Positions 21,199-31,332 of a stretch of 64,000 nucleotides of DNA are shown one piece after another; position 1 is the first letter of the stretch; every line of letters begins with the position of its first letter. The translations under genes and the position numbers were made by a program. Source of the DNA: Mactra quadrangularis (taxonomy: Eukaryota; Mollusca; Bivalvia; Venerida; Mactridae); assembly GCA_025267735.1 (NCBI GenBank), contig CM046311.1:27757399-27821398 (forward strand). The letters are read 5' to 3'. The notes below the pieces were generated by a model. It was not told where the DNA came from. It ran no database searches and worked only from the letters and a program-made list of their open reading frames with translations.

Positions 21199-22131
21199 AA
21201 CAAGAGCAGCGCGCTAGACTTGTCGAGTGTTTAGCCCATGGCAAGGTTTATCTTACTTTTTCAAAGGAAATAAATCAGTAAAACAATAATTACATGTACC
21301 ATTTCATAAAATATAAAAGAGACATTACTCTCATAACATACATCCATAGTAACGTAGCATCAATAAATAATCATACGTACTTTCATTAAGATATCTTAAG
21401 TATTTAGATACAAAAAATGAATTTCAATTTGAACAAATTTCAACATTAAAATAAGGGGGCATAATTCCAAAAATAAATTATCAAGAGTTATGTCCCTCTA
21501 TAGTTGTGAAGATGTAGCAACAATGAATAAGCATTCCATCTTTCATAAAATATCTTAATGAGTATTCATTTTTTTTTATTTCGTAACCATAACTTAAAAC
21601 CTGAAAAGGGGCACAACTCCTAAAATAGTACTTCAAGAGTTATTCCCTTTTGTAGTCGTGTAGATGTTGTGCTGCTAAATAAGCAATAATAAATTAAACA
21701 TCTTTACCAGTACTGAATAGATTTAGTTAAAATAAACTTAAACTTTAAATTTTATAAGATTAAGAATAAAGGGACATAACTTCGAAATTAATTCACACAG
21801 AGTTATGTCCCTTTAAAGTCTGAAAGATAAAGAACTGAGGAATAAGCATACCAACTTCCATTCAAACATATTGCCACATATATAACTACTAAATATATCC
21901 CATTTGTACAAAGTTTATTTTTAAATGTTATAATATGAAGGGGCATAACTAAAAAACAATTCATACTAAGTTACGTTCCTGAAAAGCCGTCTAGATAAAG
22001 TACCGACAAATAAATTTACAAACTTTACGTCACATATCTTGGAGCTTAAAAAACTTTAACCTCAAAACCAACGTCAACGCCGACGTAAAGTGATCGCATT
22101 ATAGGCTCTCATTTTCTTAAAAAAGTCGAGC
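21199..22131 (+). mobile_element. Second family of tandem-core element (Pearl-like layout)
   Basis: It begins AACAAGAGCAGCGCGCTAGA, so its first bases match the AACAAGAGC start of the Pearl-like copies, but the interior is unrelated. Degenerate units of about 150-170 bp carry GGGGCATAACTCC-like and AAGAGTTATGTCCCT-like words (about 21457, 21608, 21770 and 21940). It ends around GTAAAGTGATCGCATTATAG ... AAGTCGAGCTAAAA. ACAAG near its start and CTTGT 15 bp later can pair as a terminal hairpin. No coding. Boundaries are approximate. Confidence 0.6.
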
Positions 22132-22251
22132 TAAAAGTCACTTTTGCATTCAATAATGGCTTGAAAAATCCAGACTTTGAATAGTCAATGTGTACAAACT
22201 TTGAAATCAAACTTTGTAAATTATCTATTTACATGATTTACCGAAAAAATT

Positions 22252-22590
22252 AGGGACTTAGGATAAAATCTAAAGCAATCCAATTGGTAAGTAGGGTCCT
22301 TACAGTTGGAATCCTCGGATTTTATCATTGGATATATATAAGAATAACAAAATATTTCATCTAATATATTTCTTGTTAATAAAGATGTTAACAAAAGTGA
22401 TGAAATGTAGATAGTCTTTACCCTAAAATACTTTGCTTGAATTTCAAACAAATTAAATAATTTACAAAAAGTTTTTATGATTAATTTTGGCAAATTGACA
22501 TTAAAAAGTAAGGGTAATATCCGAGTAATCCAGCTAATAGGACCTACCTATTTGAAGAGTATACAAGGGGAATAACTGACTAAAGTCCCT
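22252..22590 (+). mobile_element. MITE family F, copy 1
   Basis: About 340 bp with imperfect inverted ends: AGGGACTTAG at the left and CTAAAGTCCCT at the right. Subterminal TTGGAATCCTCGGATTTTAT is mirrored by GGTAATATCCGAGTAATCCAG. It matches 37181-37496 in inverted orientation across its length. The minus-strand open frame inside (22221-22493) is incidental. It lies within the gap in repeat H copy 2. Confidence 0.75.
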
Positions 22591-23389
22591 TATTACCTAC
22601 AAACGTTGAATTCAATTGAAACTGACTAAAAAGACCCTTTACCTCCATGTATTAACACAGTGGTCTAACTTTCTCGATAGAAATTATCAAAAATAATTAG
22701 ACCGATCAGGCAACTTTTCAGTAATAAAATGTTGCATATTGTGAAATCGCAAACTGGCATTGTCTTTTGCAAAGTTTAAACGAAACATATTAATGAGTGT
22801 TCATTTTATTGTGAAAAATTTCAAAATTGTTCATTTAAGAATCATTATAAAAAATATAGCTGATATAATCGTGATAGGCCGATTATTTTATAATTTACGC
22901 ATTCTGTTATAATATAAGAGTTATAATTGTGTGTCATTAAAATAAGTTAATACGTAGTTTACAGTTGTTTACTTTCATATTTAATAATTGCACACCCGCA
23001 TTGACATTATATTTATAAACAGACGCGTGACGTCGCGAAAATCCGACAATTGCGATCGCAAATATCCTTTTTTCAAAACTGGCCATTTGTTATAAAATAA
23101 AACGGACAAATAAAAACTAAGAACTAATATTTTATACACACATGCAAGTAGACACTTTGATTATGTCATTGTTATGAAATACCATAAGTTTCAAAAATGC
23201 TGACACACATCTTAAATTGATTTATCAGTTTCCGTTCAAAACTGCAAACAGGTGTAAATTAGTCGCCAAACAACAGACTAAAATCAATTATAAATGCTGT
23301 AAAAAACAAATAGAATAAATAGACTCCACCGGAGTTGAGATTACTGACTGTTTAGAATTTATATAATAAAGAACAAAGCTAGGGTGGCA

Positions 23390-23830
23390 CATAGAAACTG
23401 AAATTGAGTTACAAAACGATACGAGTATGCGACCAGTATTTACTCGATTAAATATTTTTGGTAGGTGGAGATTTACTCTGAACATGCTAGTTGTTTACTT
23501 TCGCATACAGCGTAAGTTAGTTAGTTAGTCGCACAAATTGATTGTAGAGAAACTAGGACATCATTTTTTTAACAAGTAATAATGTGTTATACAATATATT
23601 ATTGTTTTAAACAACACTATTACAACCCCGATATTGTAATGTTATCGGTTTACAATTCCTTAATGAATAAAATTTAAACGTTTTCCTCAATTTATTTCAT
23701 CTTCGAATCGACAAGCTTCGTCGTAGACAAGAAGGTATTAAAGGCGGGGTCTATGGTGGAGGAAGAAAGTGGGTTATTAAATAATAAAGAGCGCCATCTT
23801 CGCATAACTAGACAATATATTTTTTGTGAA
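23390..23830. other. Unclassified insertion within repeat H
   Basis: This ~440-bp segment is absent from copy 1 at the equivalent point (AGGGTGG|...|AAGAACGAC). No inverted ends, tail or coding were recognised. The open frame at 23288-23485 straddles the junction and has no motif. Confidence 0.5.
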
Positions 23831-23945
23831 CAATCTTAAGAACGACAACACAAGCCGACGTAGTTATATGTATGAGATATTAATGAGTTGCCATGCTAGA
23901 ATTACGCCTCTTTGTCTATGTTGAAATTTGCTGAAGCGTGAAAAT

Positions 23946-24405
23946 CCTTACTTCATTTGTATTACCGAATTAAGGATTAAGACAAATAATAATCGGTACA
24001 AAAATAAAATTGTAAAATATAATAATAAAATTATAAATTTATGAAAATTGTATGACGACTTATCTCAACTATAGGCTTTTATATAATGTGTTTAAAGATT
24101 TTTGGGAGAAATAAAAAGTACGAAAAGGAATTGGTGCGAATCGATGAAATACTGTATTTCGGCTATCCGCGTTCTTAAGTTTGTCTTGATGGATGAAAGA
24201 CGAAATAAGCTAGAACTTGTAGATAATGATAAGAGTCACGCTATGTTACAAATGTTGCCAATAATGTGTTTAATATGCTAACTTCATCTTAGATGTTAGC
24301 TGCTTATACTTGACATCCAGTCTTATTTTACCAGATGTGTGTGTAGTTAGCAGTAACAGCGGGAACAGCAATACGATGAATCATACTGAACCACCACAGT
24401 ACATA
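23946..24405. other. Non-coding, no element identified
   Basis: AT-rich DNA without a supported feature. Confidence 0.35.
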
Positions 24406-24460
24406 CTCATACCCAGAGGCTAGATACTCGAGAATCTTGATAACCTCTGGGTACGAGAAT
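24406..24460. mobile_element. Palindromic mini-element, copy 1
   Basis: CTCATACCCAGAGG (from about 24408) pairs with CCTCTGGGTACGAG (to about 24458) across a loop containing CTCGAGAATCTTGAT. The same palindrome, longer and better preserved, is at 53015-53086, so this is a mobile family rather than a chance hairpin. Confidence 0.65.
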
Positions 24461-24574
24461 GCCATTGTACTGTCTGTAACAAGATGACAACTATAACAAT
24501 ACTATATATGTTCCTTATACCAAACTGTAGGTTGTTAGTGTGGGATTGATATTATTTGTTATACAGTTCATATC

Positions 24575-24648
24575 GAGGGTTGCCTGCAAGACTGTAGTAA
24601 GTGCATTGTGTCAAAGACCGAGTTACTACAGTCTTGCGGGAAACCCTC
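24575..24648. repeat. Strong hairpin, 26-bp arms
   Basis: GAGGGTTGCCTGCAAGACTG...(24575-24600) is the inverted copy of 24623-24648 with only two mismatches in 26, across a 22-bp loop. The open frame on the minus strand here is incidental. Likely a miniature palindromic element. Confidence 0.85.
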
Positions 24649-24736
24649 ATTATGTACATGTGGTATAATCTGACACGAGTCCGTGGCACAGTAGTTTACT
24701 TGCACGATTTCCAATTTATTGTCCCGAAGTGATCGC

Positions 24737-24925
24737 TGATTCAAAACCAACGCGGGCTGGTTATACCCTTTCATAAAAAAATGATAAAATTGTCAATTTT
24801 CTCTCCATGAAAAGGTCTTGTGGAAAGATAAGAAAATAAAGGTTTAAAACAAAGGTCCAGAAAAACTAGGTAAGGTAGGCTGGTTGCCGTAAATGACCAT
24901 AATTTGTGTTGGCACGATGTTATAT
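24737..24925 (+). mobile_element. Degenerate family A SINE fragment
   Basis: GGTTATACCCTTTCATAAAA, GGTCTTGTGGAAAGATAAG and CCAGAAAAACTAGGTAAGGT follow the order of the family A body (compare CATACCCTTCCATGAAAATT, CCTTGTGGAAGGGTAGG and CAGGAAAGCTAGGTTAGG). The tRNA head is not recognisable and the tail is eroded (GGCACGATGTTATATCC). Confidence 0.65.
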
Positions 24926-25740
24926 CCATTGTGAAATATTTCTTAATTCATATAACATTATCCGTCAGAGTCAGTTATCACTGATTCACTATATATACAT
25001 GTACATGTTCAGTAGATGTGTAGCGGTTAACTGATATACCGGTTCATATTGCAATATGAGTTCTGACGGTTTTTAACCGATTTTCCTTGAACCCGTTTTT
25101 GATTACGAGCAGGAAAAATACACATAGGTATGTGATGTTGATTCATTAATTCCTTCTTTGTTTGTCTGTGCCAAAACCGACACGTATGGCAATATATTGC
25201 AATATGGGATTTTTGTAATGCAATGTATTACAATACTGCTTTTATCGTAGTGTTAACACCCAAACGTTCAGTATTTGGTGAACGGTTCGTTGACTCAATA
25301 TTGTGTACATTGTAAGTACGTATTTACATTTGAAGTAAAAATGTCTTATATATGTGTTGAATAAGTAAAACAATGTTTTCATAGTTACCGCAAAGAAATT
25401 TTATTCCGTCTTAAAAATGAGCTACATTATACAGTTCGAACCTATGTTTATAACCATATTACGTAACCGAATGTCGTAAAATGATCGTAAACATCAATAT
25501 CAATTGTAATATATGCATTTTATAATAGCTAAGTATGATTTTTAATCTGTATTCATATTCTCTGATGACGTCAAAATGCTTATTTTAGGCAATTTTATTT
25601 AGTTTTGTTCACCTTACAAAACTTTCTTACAAGGTCCTAGTGTTCACCACATCTGTACTGTACTGAAAGTAATTTACATTGCTATATTGGTTCCAATGTT
25701 TTGTATATTTCCAATTTCTGACTTTAAATTAGCACGTTCT
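24926..25740. other. Non-coding; ATATTGCAATAT-type palindromes
   Basis: No gene was identified. Around 25045-25235 several self-complementary words occur (ATTGCAATATG, ATATATTGCAATATGG, TGCAATGTATTACAATAC). They may be remnants of a palindromic element, but no ends were found. Confidence 0.35.
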
Positions 25741-26223
25741 TAGAAGAGTAGGGCAAGTCCAAGCATTTTCATAGAAGAATAGGGCAAGTCCAAGCATTGT
25801 CATAGAAGAGTAGGGCAAGTCCAAGCATTGTCATAGAAGAGTAGGGCAAGTCCAAGCATTGTCATAGAAGAGTAGGGCAAGTCCAAGCATTTTCATAGAA
25901 GAGTAGGGCAAGTCCAAGAATTGACATGGAAGAGTAGGGCAAGTCCAAGCATTTTCATAGAAGAGTAGGGCAAGTCCAAGCATTTTCATGGAAGAGTAGG
26001 GCAAGTCCAAGCATTTTCATAGAAGAGTAGGGCAAGTCCAAGAATTGTCATAGAAGAGTAGGGCAAGTCCAAGCATTTTCATAGAAGAGTAGGGCAAGTC
26101 CAAGCATTTTCATAGAAGAGTAGGGCAAGTCCAAGCATTGACATGGAAGAGTAGGGCAAGTCCAAGCATTGACATGGAAGAGTAGGGCAAGTCCAAGAAT
26201 TTTCATGGAAGAGTAGGGCAAAT
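25741..26223 (+). repeat. 31-bp minisatellite, about 15.6 copies
   Basis: The unit is TAGAAGAGTAGGGCAAGTCC followed by AAGCATTTTCA. The first 20 bases are nearly invariant. The last part varies between AAGCATT and AAGAATT, and between TTTCATAG, TGTCATAG, TGACATGG and TTTCATGG. No long open frame results. Confidence 0.97.
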
Positions 26224-26780
26224 CTTGATCATGAAGAAGTCGATCGTGTTACTATTGCCCCTCAACAGCCTCCAACCAAACCCTGTTTACGATACATAAG
26301 TATACTCAATGCTACATTGCTCTCTCAACACCAAGTCAGGTTTCTGCGCACTGAGAAAAAAAATTCTTCTAGGTACAACTTGGCAGCCAAACGGTTAAAA
26401 TAGAACTCCCTTCCCTAACCACCTTGATAGTAGTTACTTGACGTTGCCCTTCTGATAATGAACAAACAATCCAGGAAAGCTATGTTAGGAATATTGGTCT
26501 CGGTATAATGAACATTTTTGTTTACCTTGCTTTAAACCCAAAACAAAGTTTGATGTGTTAATATTGAGCTTGTTTACATGCAGTTGTTCATGTGAACGTA
26601 CATGTAGTGTCTCTCTTAATGGACATTCAAAATAACTAATCAATATGTGGACAACATCATGAATGACTGGGTCAGCACCGTCCCATCAGTTTCATTGTAT
26701 AAGTACTTCGATTATAAACGTAAGTCAACATTGGCAGGTAATGTGGATGGGTACATAATGATATTGTTAGATTTGATTTA
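26224..26780. other. Non-coding, possible SINE tail fragment
   Basis: Around 26468-26545 AATCCAGGAAAGCTATGTTA followed by TTGCTTTAAACCCAAAAC resembles the 3' part of family A SINEs, but it is short and eroded. Nothing else could be supported. Confidence 0.35.
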
Positions 26781-26781
26781 A

Positions 26782-26883
26782 CTGTCAGTGGTGCATACAT
26801 TAACCCCGCTGATTTAAATCCATCGTGAGTACAAACATATTGATTGTTTAAATCTGTGGGGTTAATATAATTACCACTGATAG
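26782..26883. repeat. Hairpin with 37-bp arms
   Basis: 26782-26818 and 26847-26883 are inverted copies (about 30 of 37 positions match). Shared blocks are TCAGTGGT, ATTAACCCC and GATTTAAA. Likely a small MITE without coding. Confidence 0.75.
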
Positions 26884-27728
26884 CTTAAAATATTTCTATA
26901 TAATGTTATATCATATGTATCACAACTGCAGTTGGCCAAACCAGCTCATCTGGCAATAAATAGTCGATACTTTGTCGACATTCAGAGAACTCTCGACACT
27001 ACCGCGTAATAAACGTGACTCTGTAATACAATATGTATTATTAGTTGTTGTTCAGAACCATCCCAGAGGCTGTTTTCAGTAGATCAGAACAAGTTCAATA
27101 AGTACTCCACATTTGTACTCACGTTTCTTAGCCCCTATTGTCTAGTTTTAGTTTAATTGAATTTCATGATACTCTGCACAGCAGTATCGATCAGTTGTGA
27201 GTGAACTTTGTTCATGCAATCTCTTGTTAAAGTTATATGTAATTTCACAAGCACTTTCTTTAAAGACATGCGCGTTTTTACTTTGAGAACAAAACATTCC
27301 AGTTTACGTTAAAACATATCAGGCAATATAAAGTATGTGTTTTTCCATATTTAGACAATCTAGCCGCTTATCAACATTTATCATGTAACAGTTTTTGGAA
27401 GGATTTTTTTTCAAAAAATTCCTTTCTATGCCAGCGCTCTGCGAAATTTGAAAAAGAACGAACAACACCTTCAACTCAATAGAAATCAATGTGTCAATGC
27501 GAGCAAGAAATAGTGCAGCAGAAAAATATGTGTACTATTATAAGTAGATAAGTTGAAAAAAAGTAATTTAAACAAATACTTTAAATTATGATATTTAATG
27601 TTTTTTTACACATTAATCAAACAACATTCTAACTGTGCACGGAGAGAAGTTTTTTTGTATTATTGCGCATAACGAGCGGTTATCACAGCAAGAGTTTACT
27701 TTGAGAGCGTAAAGCGCTGGACATTTAT
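26884..27728. other. Non-coding, no element identified
   Basis: AT-rich sequence; no gene or array was found. Confidence 0.35.
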
Positions 27729-27785
27729 CGAAGTTAAGCAACGAAATGTTAGGTTAATCTTTGGATGGGTGTCCGTAGAGGTTTA
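27729..27785 (+). pseudogene. 5S rRNA-like relic
   Basis: CGAAGTTAAGCAACG (from 27729) and CTTTGGATGGGTGTCCG (to about 27776) match, in order and at roughly correct spacing, the internal-promoter part of eukaryotic 5S rRNA (AAGTTAAGCAACG ... GGTTAGTACTTGGATGGGTG). The middle AGGTTAATC also fits. The first half and the 3' end of a 5S gene are not recognisable, so this is a fragment: either a truncated pseudogene or the head of a 5S-derived SINE (SINE3 type). The comparison is from memory of the 5S consensus. Confidence 0.55.
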
Positions 27786-28620
27786 ATGCAAGCGCGAAGC
27801 GAATTTCATAAATTCATATTTTTTTATTAGACCACAACAAATTAATCGTTATGTTCGTCTGATTTCTCGCACCTTAAAATTCGAAAAAATGCCTCCACAC
27901 CTTGAAATTAACGCATAATAAATTTCGGAAAATCAAAAGTTTTGACACTCAGCCAAGTAGAATTGAACTGAAAATTAGTAATTTGAGTTCTAAATAGCAA
28001 TATAAATCAGCATAATTTCACTGTTACGGCAAAGCAGTAATGTATTCTTGCTAATATACGGCAATAGAAATTACAATGACACAATCCTTTGTTCAGAAAT
28101 ATGATTACTGCACTCTGTCTTAGACCGTAAACTGAACATTTACTCTCTCTACACACCTTATCTTGACGTGTGACGTCATACGTGTCTTTGTAGTGTAAAA
28201 TATGAAGATTGATCCATAGAGAGCAGGTAGGACAATGAGAATATTTTACATTCCTACAATTTTGGTGTCCCAAAATAACATATCAGGCTTGATTTAATTA
28301 TTGTGCAGACCTCTGCATCCGAAATCTTTCCACCTAACACTGCACCAAAGTCTTGCCTATAACCGTTTTAAAATAATCGCTGAGTTTCAGGTTTGCCTGT
28401 TTAAAATATAAGCCCGTTACTGAATAAAATATAAATAGTAAGTGTGTTGATGAAATGACAATATTGTGGTGTAAAAGGTTTAGTATGCGAGAGTAATAAC
28501 TAAAGTTGTATAATAATGTAAGGTTTCTTATATCATCCATAAATCGAAATTTGTCATATTTCGTCTCACCCACTCATTTTATTTGTAAGATAACGTGTTA
28601 AAGCTTCTTGCTCACAGATC
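27786..28620. other. Non-coding, no element identified
   Basis: AT-rich. Minus-strand open frames at 28007-28273 (cysteine-rich, unrecognised) and 28334-28573 have no splice or start context, and I do not call them genes. Confidence 0.35.
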
Positions 28621-28621
28621 T

Positions 28622-29985
28622 GGGGCCACTTTCACGAAACAACTTAAGTTCATTTTTAAACTTAAGTTGTTGCTTAAGTCTAGTTTTTATCTTATCACTG
28701 TTTCACAAAAAAACTTAAGTCGATTTTGAAACATAAACTTAAGACAAAACTTAAGTCACCTAGGGAGGTGACTTAAGTCAAAAACAGGCAACTTAAGTCA
28801 GAAATTTCAATATGGCTGCGCCCAATGTTGTAATTCGGAGATGTCATTTGAGTAGGCCGCGAATAATTAGAATATATTTAACCCATTAGAAGTGTTTGAC
28901 GACCATTACTTAATAAATATGTACAGGTTATCCAGACCAGCAAGTTACTGCAAGGCCATTTCGTGCGACCTACAAGCAGGTCACATAGTTAGTCAGTTTA
29001 CATGAAAGATCTTGTTGCATTAAAATTCTATGCTACTGGCACAGAATTCAAATGGCATGACTCATAGAATGAATGGCATTCAAATACAAATATGTATCAC
29101 TATTTCTATGAAGAGGCGAACAAATAAAAATGCGTTTAAAGACGATTAAAGCTATCCTACAACAAAATTCAGGATTGAATGCAAAATAAAAGCAAACAAA
29201 TTAAATTATGTATCAGTGAATGTTAAAAAGCAACGAAATGCAGAATTTAAATAAGAAAATATTGATTTACCTTTTCAGTGATAGACTCACAAATCCAGTT
29301 ATTTGGCTGCTTTTTAATTAGTCATGAAAGCTTTGCCTGCACAGTGATTTTGTTTTGTTTTTCAGGCTCTACATATAGTTCTATTACATTAACCTGTCAC
29401 AACTTAAATAAATACACGATCACTGACTCTGTTATTTTTAACCCCTTTCGAACTTGTTATTTCCCCGATATTCAAAATAGTCGCATATATAGTTAGATTA
29501 TCAATAATTAATACGAATTGGTGGCTCGATGATTAAAAAGAGATTAAATAATAACACATTCAGTGACCGTGTTATTATTCAAGTTGTGACAGGTTAATGT
29601 AACAGAACTATACATGTATATATTACACTAACCTCTTTTTGCTTTACTTTCGTTCCCTGCTTGTACAAGGATAACACGAGAACATCGTGTATTGATATTT
29701 AATGTGTCTGTGTGATGTGTATATAAGTAATTGCTAAAAGATTGTACATGTATTACAGCATGCTATTGGCGGTTTACACATTACCGGTTTAAAATTGACA
29801 GATTTAACAGCGTAGCTTTGAAACATTGATAAAGACCAGACTTAAGTCAGGAACATATAAGATTGTCGTAAGTTTTTTCGAGAAACTGATTTAGTAAAAA
29901 CTTAAGTTCACCACAACTTTTAACTTAAGTCCAAGCTTAAGTCTTGACTTATGAAAAAACTTAAGATTTTTGTGAAAGTGGCCCC
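28622..29985. mobile_element. 1.36-kb inverted-repeat DNA element rich in CTTAAG
   Basis: The ends are GGGGCCACTTTCACGAA (28622) and its inverse TTTGTGAAAGTGGCCCC (to 29985). The terminal ~180 bp at the left and ~150 bp at the right are filled with CTTAAG sites (about eight and five). One part forms a perfect 13-bp-arm palindrome, ACTTAAGTCACCT-aggg-AGGTGACTTAAGT (about 28749-28778). No transposase is encoded, so it is non-autonomous. It contains a second palindromic element at 29369-29618. No target duplication was clear (CAGATCT | ... | TGGTTAT). Confidence 0.85.
29369..29618. mobile_element. Foldback element nested in the CTTAAG element
   Basis: The left arm begins near 29371 (CATATAGTTCTATTACATTA, ACCTGTCACAACTT) and is mirrored by 29545-29616 (CAAGTTGTGACAGGTTAATG, AACAGAACTATACATGT). 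The arms are about 70 bp with scattered mismatches, including CACGATCACTGA versus CACGGTCACTGA. The open frame at 29278-29496 arises from this element. Confidence 0.8.
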
Positions 29986-31320
29986 TGGTTATTTTCGAAA
30001 TTTCAAAATTACCTGACCGTATCTGCAAAATCATGAGTTAGGATAAAGAAGACTTATTATTCTAAAACAAACTGGCCGACAGATTATGAGATTTATGAAA
30101 GTCACAAAACCCACTAAAATCATTTTGCTGTAACTACATTTAATGGGAAATTTGAGTTAAAAATAACCATCACTTACTCGATAATTATCATTCTATAAAT
30201 AGACGGTGAAGATATCCCCTCTATACTAAGACGCATAACGATCTCCAATCATCCGCAATTTACTTCCGCGTCAAGAAGTTCCGCGTATGAATACAAATAT
30301 CAAAGAAAATCGGTGTTGTGAATTACTTTGTTGGCATTTTTTCGCCATATATAACAACTAAAATGTAAAACAATAACCGCTTATAGCTACAGGAATATTA
30401 ATCTATATATACTAAGTACTTTTAAACCTCTGTAGGTATAGGTACATAGTTAAACTGTGTACTCTAGTTTCGATTTCAAATTATTGTGTAAAGAATGACA
30501 GATGTAAACACGTTATGATGAAAGTTTAACATCCAGTTAAAAAGTTTAATTTGATGAAGATAGTTGGTTGGATAGTCAAATTTTATTGAGAAGACACAAA
30601 ATTCATACTTTATTTGTTCAGATTACTTGAAGGGGGGAAATTGTTATAATGTAAACATTGTCACGTGCTTTCAGGTAAATAAACAGTTTACCCGTGATGC
30701 GCGGCGTCTCCGTACAAAGGTCAGTCAGACCGTTTGTGTAAAGAATGGATAATTTTAAACATTATCTCCACTAACTCAATCGCAACAATACCGCAGACAT
30801 TTTATTACGTCATTATGGCATAGATAAGTCATAACAAATACAGGACAGTTCAAAAGTTAAGAGCAAGCAATTAAAACTAAATGTAATCAGAAAAATTAAT
30901 GTAGACATAAAAAGCTTAATTCATTTAATTCTGTTTCACATTGTTTTCTTGTTCCTCTAAAATGCTTTTAATCGAGAGTCATCTCATCACAAACGTGCTC
31001 AGCTTTTACGAATTAAATATATCTATAACCTACGCAGATCTCATATTTACTTTTAATTCTCAAATTAAGGTGTGATAAATAAAAGTATTCTTTAGACATT
31101 TATTCGTGTTTCTGATTAAATAAAAGAAAAATCTTTGCTGAGCAAAATTTTAGGAAAAACCCACAACACTCCTCCCCACCTTGATTAACAAAGTATTAAA
31201 ATAAAACTATTTCCAAACTAACCGTCTAAACGAACAACTTTTTCATCATTTTACCAATAAATAGGTGTATCATACATGATTAAATATTCTATTACAGTCA
31301 TTTCTCGTTTAAAACGATTC
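29986..31320. other. Non-coding, no element identified
   Basis: AT-rich flank preceding the LINE insertion. No gene or supported repeat was found. Confidence 0.35.
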
Positions 31321-31332
31321 TAGCATAAAATA

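Larger units (their letters stand above)
21060..23945 (+). repeat. Dispersed repeat H, copy 2, broken by insertions
   Basis: Homologous pieces of 3995-4645 are at 21060-21100 (CAAAGCACTGGAGTGCTGGA), 22915-23390 (TATAATTGTGTGTCATTAAA to AAGCTAGGGTGG) and 23830-23945 (AGAACGACAACACAAGCCGA onward). About 1.8 kb separates the first two pieces and about 440 bp the last two, whereas copy 1 is continuous. The first gap holds a tandem-core element (21199-22131) and a MITE (22252-22590). The second holds sequence I could not classify. Confidence 0.75.

Noticed and set aside
28007..28273. Cysteine-rich 88-codon minus-strand open frame
   Set aside because: No recognised domain, signal peptide or splice context; composition is that expected of AT-rich random frames.
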